Program-made: the position numbers and the translations under genes
Part shown: one piece after another, positions 12,791 through 24,142 of the stretch
Numbering within the stretch: the stretch's first letter is position 1
How the letters are laid out: the number at the start of each line of letters is the position of its first letter
Source: Puffinus mauretanicus
Taxonomy: Eukaryota; Chordata; Aves; Procellariiformes; Procellariidae
Direction: 5' to 3'
Assembly: GCA_023333565.1 (NCBI GenBank)
Contig: JAJKFH010001865.1
Location: 7,998,001 to 8,062,000 of the forward strand
Length of the DNA: 64,000 nt
Notes under the pieces: generated by a model
The model's database searches: none
Told to the model about the DNA's origin: nothing
The model's input: the letters and a program-made list of their open reading frames with translations, nothing else

Positions 12791-14940
12791 ATCACAGTGT
12801 GAGGTTTACACACCATAGTATGGGTAAGGGATTCAGCTTGTCCTGAAGCAGAAAGAGCTTTTAGCTTAGCGTAGGATCAAAAGACTTATCTTCTCAAGAC
12901 TCTGAGGGATAAAGGAGACATTAATTAGGGGTACAGCAATAGATGCCATTTTAGCTATGTCATGGGTTTTCTTTAACTTTAAGCATGATAAAGAAGCATA
13001 TCAGAAAACAGAAACGAGACTGCAATTACTAACGCATAAAACAATAGTGTGAGGCTGGTGTACAAGCCAGAAATCAGATGGAAGTAGAAAGAGATACCAA
13101 GGGTAAAAAGGAAACACAAGAGGTAGAAAGAACTAACATAAGTAATATCAACTTCAGATGTGCAAGACAGGGAAAGAAAAGAGCATGTTAGGGGATATGT
13201 TGAAAAGTTTCCAGTCCATCTGATCCAGCTAACGTAGACACCTTTGCTAGACACGTAAAAAACTGAGAGAAGCAGTCTCATGGAGAAACAGGGAAACAGT
13301 AGAAAACAAACAATGACCTTTAAAAGCCAGGGACTGAGAGACTAGCAGCATGAGGGAGCACAATTGCATGGCAAATGTATAAGATTCAGAAGTTGCAAAG
13401 TTAGTGTGGTGGGGCACAACTAATATTTCCTGGCTGCCAATTTACTTACTTTAACGTGGCTTTAGTGCTTCTTGACCTGAGTAGGTGTATTCACTTTAGC
13501 ACTTACTCTTCTGGTACAGACTTACTGACTCAGGTCTCTGCTTGATCTGGAACCACAAACCTGTGCTCCAGTGCACAGCATTGACATGTCCTACAACTCT
13601 TTATACGGAAAACAACTCTACACATGTCTACATTATATTTCCCTTATGAAAAATCAATTATTTGAGAAAGACTTCAAAATCAGTAATATAAAGATAATAA
13701 ACATACCATTCATGAGCTAAGTACTATTAAAATGATAGATAATGGTATATGCTAGTAAATTCTCAAAGAAGTAGTCCTTTCTCTTCCATGGGAGAAACTG
13801 TCTAAGATTAAAAAATTGTAAATAAAATATTATCACGTCATTACAAGTCTGAGATACAAATTATCAGAGGTCCATCAATTTCTCCTTGTACAACACAAGC
13901 TGTAAAAAAGCGTAATTGCAAGACTGACTTGTTAGTCCACCCTTTTCTGACACCCGACATAAACCTGTTTTACAATAGGAAAAACCCTTAAACTGACAGA
14001 ACTCCAGACCACTCACTGGTCCACTAATAATGCTCAAGTAAATCTTCCTGAGAGCTTCTATATGCCTTTCTTCATATACTATAGCTCACACTGCTCGTAC
14101 AGTACTATAATAAAAAGTACAGTTATATATTTTTAAAGGCCTGATAAACAAATCCTTCCATCTCTTAAGAATACAGCCTAGAAGTCTTTGTTTCATTTTA
14201 TACTTCCTTAGCTAACATAGCTGATTGAAAGTGCACCACATTTAAAAAATATAAGTATATAAACTTACAGTATGTTCTAAATAATACCAGTGAATTGTTA
14301 ATTAAATATAATTACTACTTACTCAGGATCAAGAGAAGATGGACTTTGGAAAGTGTAATCAAAAACAAGTCAGAAGGATCAGGACATGCAGGAACAGAAA
14401 CATAACTAACATGTCACAGGAGAGATACCACAGGGAGATTGCCACATTTGGCCATCAATAGATCTGACATAGAAAAGAGACTTCATAAAACTTCCTCTCT
14501 AATACATCAGTCTCTACTGGACAGCTTTTACCTTTATCTCTGTCACTCGGTAATGAGAGGGCTTATATTTTCTTTCAGACAGTTGCTACAAAGCAGAGCA
14601 CCCACATTCAACATATCCACACACATGTATATAAAACATTCTTCTAGGATGAGTGAATAAACTGTATAGCCAGCAGAACTACTCTGAATTTGAGATATCT
14701 TGCTGTCTGCAACAGAACAGGTCAATGGTTCAGAAATCTTTTCCTAACCATTCTACAATCCCAAAGCACCGTACATAAGAACAGAGAAGCAAGCTGCAAC
14801 ACTTGCCAGAGCTTGAGGGTTTCATTTTAGATTTTTTCCTTCTGCAGGGTAAAAGGGAAGCAATGGGAAGAGAGACCACTATATATCTAATGATTTTGCA
14901 AACTAAAAATCGAGACTTACAAATGCTGTGTAAAGTTAAA
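12791..14940. other. Anonymous sequence, partly purine-rich on the plus strand
   Basis: No known feature. The plus strand between about 12979 and 13310 is purine-rich, so the minus strand carries a 100-codon frame (12979-13281) rich in Phe, Leu and Ser. That looks like a multi-span membrane protein only because of base composition. The remainder is AT-rich and unassigned. Confidence 0.5.
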
Positions 14941-14982
14941 TAAATAAATCTGTATTATTTCTAAATAAATCTGTATTATTTC
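14941..14982. repeat. Perfect 21-bp direct tandem duplication
   Basis: Two identical 21-bp copies lie head to tail at 14941-14961 and 14962-14982, each starting 'taaataaatctg'. The absence of any mismatch suggests a recent slippage or end-joining duplication. Confidence 0.95.
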
Positions 14983-15307
14983 CCCATCTATAATTCAATT
15001 TTCAATAACTCTATTGGCATGAGAATTTATACAAGTCTTGACAAAGTTAATACATCAGCTTTGGCTGTATAGGGGAGGTATTACAGTGGCAATGGGTTAG
15101 ACTATCTTATACACTATCCCAGCTGCAACATCCTGGAAAGATTCTATACCTCACCTATCGTTAAAACTACGACCACCAAAGAATGCAAGTTTTCAGTGAA
15201 TCCCACTTTGCAATAGTTGGAACCTAATATCTCCAATCTAAACAAGTATTAAACATGTTATATGCACTTGTTAGAGCCACAAAACAATGAAGCAGATGTA
15301 GGTTTGC
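14983..15307. other. Anonymous AT-rich sequence
   Basis: I see nothing assignable in this stretch. Confidence 0.5.
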
Positions 15308-15325
15308 TTTTTTTTTTTTTTTTTT
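15308..15325. repeat. Poly-T tract (18 T)
   Basis: An uninterrupted run of 18 T, with no recognisable retroposon body beside it. Confidence 0.9.
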
Positions 15326-18300
15326 GGGTAAAGAAATAAATTTGAAAAGTAACCTCTGGAAGTATGGAACACAAGACTACAAAAAACATACTACCTTCAT
15401 CAAAACACATTTTTGTTGTGTGGTAAAGAACAGCTGGGAACAGATTCCTATTTCATATGCAAATTAAATTGGCCAGGTTTCTCTCTAGGATCACAGTAAA
15501 GGCAATATGCTCTGTGGACTGGGACCATTAAGAGAAGACACTTGCACTCCATTTTGATCTTCAGACCCTCCCCAGCTATCAGGAGGATTAATGCACAACA
15601 ATATCAGGCAGGCAAGTTATTTACATAACATTGTCATCCCTCAGAATTCACACGCTCCTCCCAGGACATGCTAGAACGTAGCTAGATACATCAGGGCACC
15701 TATTCCTACCGCCACGTTATTTTCAGGCCTCTCCTGATGGCCAGAGTACCCAAGGAAACCTTAGCCAACAGCGCGTTTTCTGCCGGGTGCCTAAGCAGTG
15801 CATCATCAGATACTCAGAAACCCCCCAGCACTTCTTAACTCCACCACCTGCCCTTGCTAGACTTCCCTTCCTGATCTATTAAAAGACCCTTCCTTCTTGT
15901 GCATCATAAATATACCACATGAAGAGCACTTCTCTCCTGAGCTGCTTTTCATCCTGTCTACAACAGGAAAGAGGCCTGCTTGTACCCTTCCCCCTTACGT
16001 CCTTCCAAACACAGACAAAAATAATTTCTGCTAAAAACAAAGGGCACCCTGCTGTGCCTTAGCCCATGTGAGCCTATGTCAGGATGAATACTCTTTTCTA
16101 ACACAAGACTCCCTTGTTGGACTTGCTAAGAAGTCTCGGCCTCATGCACACACCTTCCCCAACCTTCTCCCACTCATCATGTTGGCAGCCCAGGACAACA
16201 ACGAAGGTGCTGGAGAAAGAACTAAAAGCTGCCGGGCTAAAAGCGCTTGGGGTACTTGAAGTCCATGATGTTTTGCAGCTTCAGCTTAACAGGTGGCAAG
16301 ACAAATCCTGCTGGCAGCTTCTGGTCTTAGACCTTTATAGCCCCCTGGATGCCAGGCCAAGTACCTGCTGGAAACTCCTGCAGTTGCAAAGTCCCATTGG
16401 GGGCCACCACACTTGCATGTAGGGCAGTAAATCCAGAAAACATGTTATAAACTATAGAAACACTTTGTTATCAAGTATAAAAAAGTATCTTGTTAAGTGT
16501 AAGCAAACTGTACTGGCCTTGCAAAAGGACTACTTAACCTTGAAAGAGGTTCTACGTTCAGCAGCACTGCATGGATTTACCCATCTGTTGAGAGAACAAA
16601 TAAAAAAACAAATACAAAAGAGAATATTTATGAAAAGGTAAGTCTCTTTGCGGTGACACTGGGATATTTTACTCAGAGCACAGTCAGATTACATAAATAA
16701 AATTATTTTTTATTCTTCTTACTGGACAAGTACAAAATATAAAAAGCACTGCTATGAAACACTTTTATACAGGCCAACTTTATTTACTGGGGCCAATACA
16801 AGCTGGTACTATTCTGAAAGAGAGCACTTAACCACAGAAAAAATTCCTCAAGATCTTTTCAGATTTACTCCTATACTAGAGACTATTTCCATGGAAGGGC
16901 AGATAACTCAGAAAAGGAACATAAATACAAACCATGTCTGTCTTGACCCTTACAGGAAGTTGAAAAATAAAACATTCCTTGGAAAGACTGATAGTCTGAA
17001 AGACTATCTAACTATGCCAAACAAAAATTAAGTTGTCCTTGTCTTTTTTAGTCCTTGCATCAAAATTATGAGCCATTACCCATTATATTACAAAATATGA
17101 GCCGTGCACTCAGAACACGTCTGTTATCAGATTATTCATCCATGCTCAGATGTGTGTGGCATCATGACAAGCCATGAACTGAGCTCAGGTTCAGCAGTCC
17201 AGAGAGTGCAGGACATAGTCTGGGAGCAAGTACAGTTGTGGTGGAAGAGGAGATGATGGCTGATCTCCCAGTCCTGACCACTGGTAGCCAAAGACTCATG
17301 GTGTTATGTCCCAGTGCCAGTTTAGATGCTGAGGGATCTCAACCTCCAGCTACCACTCCAGAAGGACATAACAGTCTTGTTGGTCCTATGTTATTGCCTC
17401 CCTTTTGTGTCCTAGGCAGTCTGAGACACTCTCTGAAGCATTTGTAATCTGGGATGCAGCTCTCCATCTCTTATTTCCAGATTAAAGTTCACCCCAAGTC
17501 ACAACAAGCAAGGAGTGCACGATAAGGAGACACTACTTTTTCTGCAGTCTCATCCTGCACTAGAGTGAAAAGAGGTGACAAGGTCAGCATAAATCCTTGT
17601 TCTCAATATGCAATGTTTTGGAAAGAAAAAAGATGAAAAAGGCTGTCACTCCTTAAACAGATCAGCAGTATTCCTTAGCTTTTTGATTTTTAGCTTTTTT
17701 AAACCATGTGCCAATCTGGAAGACAAGAGTACTTATGTGAAGTTTGGTTCAGGGAACAACCCTCACATAGTCACTGCCTCTTAACTCTATCCTGCAGTCC
17801 TCTTTCAGGATCCCTCATGTAGTTTCAACTCATTCATAATATAAGGTGATCCAGGAACATATTCATTGACATGCTGCTCCTACTCCTTAAGGGGCTGGTG
17901 TGGGTTCCCAGAGGCTATTAATGCAGGCCTTCCCTCTTCATTCAGGGTAAAAAAAATGATATGGTCCAGATGAACCCTTGTAGCTCACTGTGGATTCCTC
18001 CTTGCTACCTTACAGCTCTAGAGAAGAGCTGGTGAAGATATTTGGCAGCTGCTGGTCCACAGATATACTGAGGCACACTCTCCCCAGAAAGAGGCTTTCT
18101 GCTGGCCATATGATATTACTAAGGCTGTCTAAGGATCTCGTTAAGGGAAGCTTGCAATTGTGCAGATGTCAAGATGTTTGACCACTTTTCTTACAAGACA
18201 TTCTTCCATTCCTGAAGTCTAGTGTGCTTCCTTTCCCTCTCTCTTCTCCTCCCAAAGATGTGCTTATTCCACATTTCAGACTGCAGCTTCCTTGTCAAAG

Positions 18301-19650
18301 CCCTTCTGGATCTTCTCTGCAAGAGGATTACCTCCATGAACAGTTGTTATTACTTCAGAATAGACCTCCTTGACCTTCCACATGGCTTTGTGGATAGCTC
18401 TGTTAAAACTGTTTTGCTTCTACACACTCTATATTGAAAGGAAGACATAGATATTCTCCCTGAGCTTTGGGCAGAGCAACTCTCCAAAGAAGCACGCCGT
18501 GTGTGGAAGCATCCCGGCAGCAGTGGGAGATGGATGGTGTGGGCCATGCCATATGTCCTTTAGAGAGATGTGTTGGCAGAACTGGGTCATTCCAAGTGGG
18601 TCCCTGTGAGGTGCAAGTCATCCAAACCGTCTGCACACACTTTGGAGGGTGGGTGCTCCTGAGGTTTCACCCACACGCACCAGATGGGGCACCCTACCGG
18701 CACCGCTAGGCACTAGCCAGGGAAACTGGATCCCTGGGGAAGCCTATGGGTGCAGTACAGATGCATCCACAAACACCTGAAGTCAAAATAGACACACTTT
18801 CAAGACTGGTGGATGGTAATGACTGATAAGAATCCTTAGTTGCTTTTATAGCATTTCATAATATGATAACTGCACAACAGAAATAGCCAAAGTGCTTTTT
18901 CTTGGGCATTTTCCCAAGATGGTGATTATGAGCATGGGATAGACTCTAATGTCCAATAATGACAGAGGTTCACCAGCTATACATGCTGTTTTTTTAAATG
19001 ATTCTTTAGTATCCAAAGGCTTTAGTCAATAAATGTTCTAAGTTAGTAGCAGTTTAGATTGAAAAAGGGCATTTTTCATGCTCCTATATGCCCTTAAAAA
19101 TTTCAGTTAGCCTATATACCTTTAACAGAAAATACAGCAAAAATCATGACATACTATGCATCTACAGATGGCAAATGTGTAACTCTGATGTCCAATGCTT
19201 ACGGTACAGAAAAAAAACGGTTTTCTAGTGGCTTACTATCTAACATGATGAATTAATCACTTCTGGAATAAATTATGGAAGTTCCCTTCTGTGACAAAAT
19301 AGTAGTGTACATACAGTATGGTATGTAATGGGAACTACATAAGAAACTATCCAAGCACTGTGTCGATTTATTGAGACTGATTTATCATTTTTAATTCATC
19401 TAAGCTCAAAAACATCCTGAGCTCTCACAACATATGAGAAATTACTTTTATTTGGCTCCAAAATAAAACAATAATTAAGGTCAGTTTTTCTTGAGATTTG
19501 TCAAAATAGTTTTATGACCTCATCAAGACTCTTAGATTCATTCAAAATCAAGTTAAAAAGAAATCCCTGAACACAGGTGCATTGTATAAGTCATACCAGA
19601 ATTTCAGGAAAACTGAATATGTCGTAGACGTTAAATTTAACATACCTTTT
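15326..19650. other. Anonymous sequence with moderately GC-rich patches
   Basis: No gene is recognised. Somewhat GC-richer stretches lie at about 16060-16430 and 18440-18730. They carry open frames of 60-102 codons on one or both strands (for example 16114-16422 plus and 18467-18709 plus), with no familiar domain. The patches could be old decayed repeats or regulatory sequence. Nothing else stands out. Confidence 0.45.
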
Positions 19651-19872
19651 CCTGCTGTCCTGGTTTTGGCTGGGATAGAGTTAATTTTCTTTCTAGTAGC
19701 TGGTATAGTGCTGTGTTTTGGATTTAGTATGAGAAGAATGTTGATAACACACTGATGTTTTAGTTGTTGCTAAGTAGCGTTTACTCTACTCAAGGACTTT
19801 TCAGCTTCCCATGCTCTGCCAGGTGCACAAGAAGCTGGGAGGGAGCATAGCCAGGACAGCTAACCCAACTGG

Positions 19873-19920
19873 CCAATGGGGTATTCCATATCATATGACG
19901 TCATGCTCAGCATATAAAGC
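19873..19920 (+). promoter_or_regulatory. LTR A core promoter: CCAAT, CRE and TATA boxes
   Basis: A CCAAT box (19873-19877), a perfect cAMP-response-element palindrome TGACGTCA (19896-19903) and a TATA box in 'catataaagc' (19911-19920) lie in the order and spacing of a U3 promoter. CREB/ATF proteins are known to bind this palindrome. Whether this copy is active cannot be read from sequence. Confidence 0.7.
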
Positions 19921-20099
19921 TGGGGGAAGAAGAAGGAAGGAGGGGACGTTCGGAATGATGGTGTTTGTCTTCCCAAGTAACCGTTACGTGTGATGGAGCC
20001 CTGCTTTCCTGGAGATGGCTGAACACCTGCCGGCCGATGGGAAGTAGTGAACGAATTCTTTGTTTTGCTTTGCTTGCGTGCGCAGCTTTTGCTTTACCT

Positions 20100-20105
20100 A
20101 TTAAA
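20100..20105 (+). terminator. LTR A polyadenylation signal (ATTAAA)
   Basis: ATTAAA, the common variant of AATAAA, lies in the conserved block that continues 'ctgtctttatctca', in the same position as in LTRs B and C. It would define the R region end in the intact virus. Confidence 0.65.
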
Positions 20106-20236
20106 CTGTCTTTATCTCAATGCATGAGTTTTCTCACTTTTACCCTTCTGATTCTCTCCCCCATTCCACCAGGGGGGAGTGAGCGAGTGGCTGTGTGAGG
20201 CTTAGTTGCTGGCTGGGGTTAAACCACAACACTTGC

Positions 20237-21261
20237 AAAAGTATCACAGGGTTTAAAAAGGTCTGCTCTGTTCTTTAGCTTGACCTCTGACCGTAAGCAC
20301 AACAGTGCAAATAGCATAGTAGTTTTAAGCCCCATTACAGTGTAAAATAAAAAGGAAGAGGACACCTCACATTATTTCCAGCAGTGCCTATGTTGATACT
20401 GGATGTCATGGCTAAACCTCGTTAAGCTTATGAAATCCCATAGAAGCACTACGCAGATTAGTAGTAGTAAATATAGTTACTCTGTATACCAAACTACTCA
20501 GAAGTACTTTGATTTAGTTAAATTGATTCAGGTTTGATAACATCAAAACTTCGGGTCATTTTGCTGGTTATACGTGGTTTCTGCCTAAGGTTTAAAGAGG
20601 TATTAAAGATTTAACATACAATTTGAAGTTTTTTTGCTGTTTTTACTCTCTGGTACCAGCTCCTGGGTGTCTCTAGGTCACTGAATGTCCAGATATGTAC
20701 ACAGAAATTAATTCATTAATTAACTACAGACTTTAAGATAAGAAGAAAAAACATTATATTAATTGCAAACGAGCAAATCAAAACTATTTTTTCCCCGGAA
20801 AGCTTTATACTATTACTCTACTTGTCTACCACTTGACATGGCAATTACCCTCAGGAATTATGAGACAAAAAGGTAAGTCACATCAGTTCAATAGACAATT
20901 CGTACTACGTGGAACAGTAATTCATACTTCAGCACATACGAAATCTCTTACTTCTGGGGTTTCCCTCCCCCATTTTTTCCAGCTAAACACAGGATACAGA
21001 CTATGAAAAATGTAAGTCAAAACTGTTTTTTTAAGCTCAAATAATCACAATCCAACTTTAAAATTTACAGTATGGAGAACTTTCCCATAAGGCATTTAAC
21101 ATTATTGATCCCAAGATGTGCAAGCTAAATATAACAATACTGCGCCCGTCGTACTCACCCATGGATTCTCCTAATGGTGCCTTTTGTCACTATTACATGG
21201 TCTTTATAGACACAACACCTGTAGAAATGACCATGTTGTTCCAAGAAGGAAGTTACTACAG
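20237..21261. other. Anonymous AT-rich sequence between LTR A and the MIR-like fragment
   Basis: Nothing resembling retroviral internal genes is present, which argues against LTRs A and B being the two ends of one provirus. No other feature is recognised. Confidence 0.55.
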
Positions 21262-21345
21262 GAACAGTGGTTAGAACAAAAAATCTTGAGTTAGGTCTCC
21301 TGAATTTTATCCCTAATTATAACACAGTGTGTTATCTACTATGAA
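21262..21345 (+). repeat. MIR-like ancient SINE fragment, tRNA-related 5' part
   Basis: A 'cagtggttagaac' block (from about 21265), then 'gagttaggtctcctgaatt' and 'tatccct', follow the order of the tRNA-derived 5' half of MIR: the box-B-like run through to the 'tcc-ggctct' region. The copy is heavily diverged and stops before the central core. Confidence 0.5.
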
Positions 21346-21787
21346 GCATTTAATTGTCTCTTGGATTAAGGATGGATGCAGTAACATTTACATGCAATAT
21401 ATCCATATGAATCATGTACACACATGCATTTTCTACATATTTATCAACATCACCGGTTTGTTACCAAATCTTGTAATCAGTATCCTTGCCTAAAGTTCCT
21501 ATGCAGACATATAATTATTACATTAATCAAGAAATATTATACATAGTGATTGAAGTTCTGTGTAAAAAAAAGTTCATTTCAGTTCACTACATTAAGTATA
21601 TGAAAGAGCAAAACAAAAATAATAATAATAATAATATTGCAGTCCCAATGCTCTATCCTGTATTGGTAATAAAACACAGATAATCACGTGCTGTCACCAT
21701 TTTGCTATTTATGTGGTGGCATTAAGCAGCCGTAAGCAACTGTTGTTGCAACTGTCTGTTTGCTGGACTCTATTTTATAAAAAGTGT
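21346..21787. other. Anonymous AT-rich sequence with a short AAT microsatellite
   Basis: The only identifiable item is an (AAT)6 run at 21618-21635. The 65-codon frame across it (21486-21683) contains an Asn run because of the repeat. Confidence 0.55.
21618..21635. repeat. (AAT)6 microsatellite
   Basis: Six pure AAT units follow an A-rich stretch. Confidence 0.9.
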
Positions 21788-21974
21788 TGTCCTGGTTTCA
21801 TCTGGGATGGAGTTAAATTTCTTCCTAGTGCTGTGTTTTGGATTTAGTATGAGGAGAATGTTGATAACACACTGATGTTTTCAGTTGTTGCTAAGTTCCC
21901 TGTCAAGGACAGCTTCCATGCGCTACCAATCAGAGGATGGGAGGGAGCACAGCCAGGACAGCTGGCCCAGCTGG

Positions 21975-22020
21975 CCAACAGGGTATTCCATACCATGTGA
22001 CGTCATGCTTAGTATATGAA
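21975..22020 (+). promoter_or_regulatory. LTR B promoter: decayed CCAAT box, CRE and TATA-like box
   Basis: The CCAAT position reads CCAAC (21975-21979). The CRE palindrome TGACGTCA is intact (21998-22005), and a weak TATA-like TATATGAA follows (22013-22020). The CRE is kept although its neighbours have changed. Confidence 0.6.
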
Positions 22021-22170
22021 GGGTAGGCGTGTTCCAGGAAGTACCGATTGCTACTTGGCTATCGGTCAGCACGGGTGGTGAGCAATTGCATCGTGCATCA
22101 CTCATTTTGTATATTCTGTCATTATCATTTTCTTTTTTTATTATTTTTATTTTTTCCCCTTTTCTGTTCT

Positions 22171-22176
22171 ATTAAA
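22171..22176 (+). terminator. LTR B polyadenylation signal (ATTAAA)
   Basis: The same ATTAAA plus 'ctgtctttatctca' block as in LTR A, following a T-rich tract. Confidence 0.65.
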
Positions 22177-22311
22177 CTGTCTTTATCTCAACTCACGAGT
22201 TTTTCTCACTCTTACCCTTCCGATTCTCTCCCCGTCCCACCGGGGTGGGGGTTGGGGGAAGTGAGTGAGCGGCTGCGGGGGTTTGGCTGCCTGCCAGGTT
22301 AAATCACAACA

Positions 22312-23516
22312 AACATCTACAGAAAATATCCTAGACGATGATCTACTCCTTCTGCCTTGGCTCTGGATAACTAAAAATAATAATAAAAACAAATATCATG
22401 ACTTTGTTAGTGCAACAATGAGTAAATAACAGGTCTCAGCAGATGACAGGGTGGTCACAGGACTTTGGTTCAGCTGCAAACCCAGCTGAGCATGCTTGTG
22501 TTTACTTGGAATATGCCATTTAACACACCAAAAGAGTAGTGACCCACAGAGGACCAGCAAATGACGATTCATCAGCAAGTAATGCTGTTTACACAGATGC
22601 TGGAGAACATCAAGAGCTGGCTTTGACTGGTTTCAGTGACAGAAAACCCTGAGTGCAGAAGGGCCCTAAAGGCAGAAAGCAGAGTCTGCCGAGTACAGTA
22701 CTTGAGAGCTTTTTTGTACACAGAGACCCTGATGGCTTCAGTCCAGCTCTCGGCTTTTTAACCCACCCATCCCTGACCCTGCCTAGACCCCCATATTGTG
22801 AACTCAGCCGTACTTCTTGCACATCACCTCCACTTGCGGCTGCCCTCGAAGCCTCATCAACAGAGCTCACTGGCCACATCCTGTGGGTATCACGTTGCAC
22901 ACAGATAGTTAGGTTTGGGGTTTTTTTGTAGTTTATCTAAGCAGTTAACTTACCTCAGAGTCTTAAACGATAGCCAGCCTAATAGATCTGAACATACTAT
23001 TGACTGGAAAATCTACGGGGTTGTTTTCAAGTTCTAAATCTTGATGAAAATGCATTTGGCAAACTGATTTAGATGAAGCAGCGACCTGAGTGTCTGAGAT
23101 TCAAGCTGTTTTCCCAACATTTCCTTGACACAGAATCTATTATTATCAGGTCCTCAGGGAAACCTGAAGGAGACCAAAAACCCGACATCTTTGTCTCTCA
23201 CCTTCAGACCTTAATGCTCTTTGATGGGCACTGCAACAGAGCAAATTGTCTCAATGTAGAAGAGTAAATCTATGAAATCAAGGCATACTTCCTACAATAA
23301 ATAACATGAAACTACTGACTTTCTGTATTTAAGTTATCTTCCAGGTATTTACAGAAGAATTCACTATTCAGCTCTGTTCTTGAAACATTTTTCCTTTCCA
23401 TTTTGACATTCTGTTTTAAATTAATTCCCAAGGCATATTGATTCTCTTTTCTCTTTTTGGTCTGCATTTTTCAGATTAGGAACTGTTCATTTCTACTCTC
23501 AAGTCAAAGCTTAAAA
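22312..23516. other. Anonymous sequence with a GC-richer patch
   Basis: A patch at about 22600-22900 is richer in C and G and is open on both strands (22653-22931 plus, 22610-22900 minus, 92-96 codons) with no familiar protein content. Nothing else is recognised. Confidence 0.5.
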
Positions 23517-23545
23517 TACTACTACTACTACTACTATTACTACTA
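23517..23545. repeat. (TAC)n microsatellite with one interruption
   Basis: About nine TAC units with a single TAT interruption. Confidence 0.9.
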
Positions 23546-23681
23546 ATGTCAACTTCTTCCCAGACTCCTCAACACTAAGCCTTATAGTACCTAATATTGT
23601 GAACGTGTGTCTAGGTTGCATATGATTTTAGAAATAGTGGCCATTATTGCAGTAATTATTTAAATACACAAGCACACCAAT

Positions 23682-23704
23682 GCACACACATATATATATA
23701 TATA
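23682..23704. repeat. Compound CA/TA dinucleotide repeat
   Basis: A short CACACA run passes directly into about seven TA units. Confidence 0.85.
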
Positions 23705-24029
23705 AAAATATTTCAAACTCAAAAGACCTGCACTAAAAGAATATTAATGATGTAATGCCAAGTACTCAAAACCTAGGCAAAATACCTGTATTCAGTTCTC
23801 TATACAGTATCAGTTTTTAATTTCACAAAGGTACTTTTTATTCCTCTCCTGCAGGATAAGTGCTTCATCCAGTGGGACCATACGACACAAATGAACCAGG
23901 GCTGAGTAGTGAAGGTTGCTGTCCATGCCTCGTTTGTTGCCAACGCTGCAAGGAGTTAATAAATGGAGTTGGAGACAGACGGAAGAGAAATGAGGGTTTG
24001 ATCGTGAAGACAATTGAATGCTACTCTGG
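23705..24029. other. Anonymous sequence
   Basis: No feature is recognised. Open frames of about 100 codons on both strands start here and run into the SINE fragment at 24030-24142. They look incidental. Confidence 0.5.
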
Positions 24030-24142
24030 AGAATTGGATTCCATCCCCATCTCTGCCATCGAGTTCCAGTGTGATGCTGGGCAAACATTTCACAGATGGC
24101 TACTAATTGTGTCTTTCTCATTTCCTGCATGCATAGTGGGCA
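24030..24142 (+). repeat. MIR-like ancient SINE fragment (best copy)
   Basis: Three diagnostic MIR blocks appear in order: 'atctctgccat' (24049-24059, the end of the tRNA-related part), 'tgtgatgctgggcaa' (24070-24084, the highly conserved core), and 'tcatttcctgcatgc...gtggg' (24118-24140, the segment after the core). The sequence before them (from about 24030) fits the 'ctctggag' region. The copy is old but collinear, the most convincing MIR-like element in the window. Confidence 0.65.

Larger units (their letters stand above)
19656..20231 (+). mobile_element. Solo LTR A of an avian endogenous retrovirus (ERVL-like)
   Basis: This is a 576-bp long terminal repeat beginning TGTCCTGG and ending ACAACA, the inverted TGT...ACA ends of retroviral LTRs. 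It is flanked by an imperfect 5-bp target duplication, CCTGC at 19651-19655 and CTTGC at 20232-20236, with one mismatch. A 5-bp duplication favours an ERVL-type (class III) origin; the family name is inferred. The upstream part matches LTR D, but the part between the TATA box and the polyadenylation signal (about 19920-20095) is unlike LTRs B, C and D. No gag, pol or env sequence lies next to it, so the internal region was probably lost by recombination between the two LTRs. Confidence 0.9.
21788..22311 (+). mobile_element. Solo LTR B of the same ERV family (short-U3 type)
   Basis: This 524-bp LTR begins TGTCCTGG and ends ACAACA. It lacks the 'gtagctggtatag' insertion and the 'tttactctactcaagg' block of LTRs A and D. 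It carries instead the block found in LTR C (a 'taccgattg' segment about 22042-22050 and 'gtggtgagcaattgcat' about 22075-22091). The bases flanking it (AGTGT left, AACAT right) do not form a convincing target duplication. It probably belongs with LTR C in one subfamily, which LTR C resembles almost throughout. No internal viral genes are adjacent. Confidence 0.9.

Noticed and set aside
12979..13281. 100-codon hydrophobic frame on the minus strand, resembling a multi-span membrane protein
   Set aside because: The opposite strand is purine-rich here, so Phe, Leu and Ser codons arise from composition. There is no family resemblance.
19656..22311. LTRs A and B as the two ends of one provirus
   Set aside because: They are of different builds, their outer flanks do not match, and the 1.6 kb between them shows no gag, pol or env sequence.
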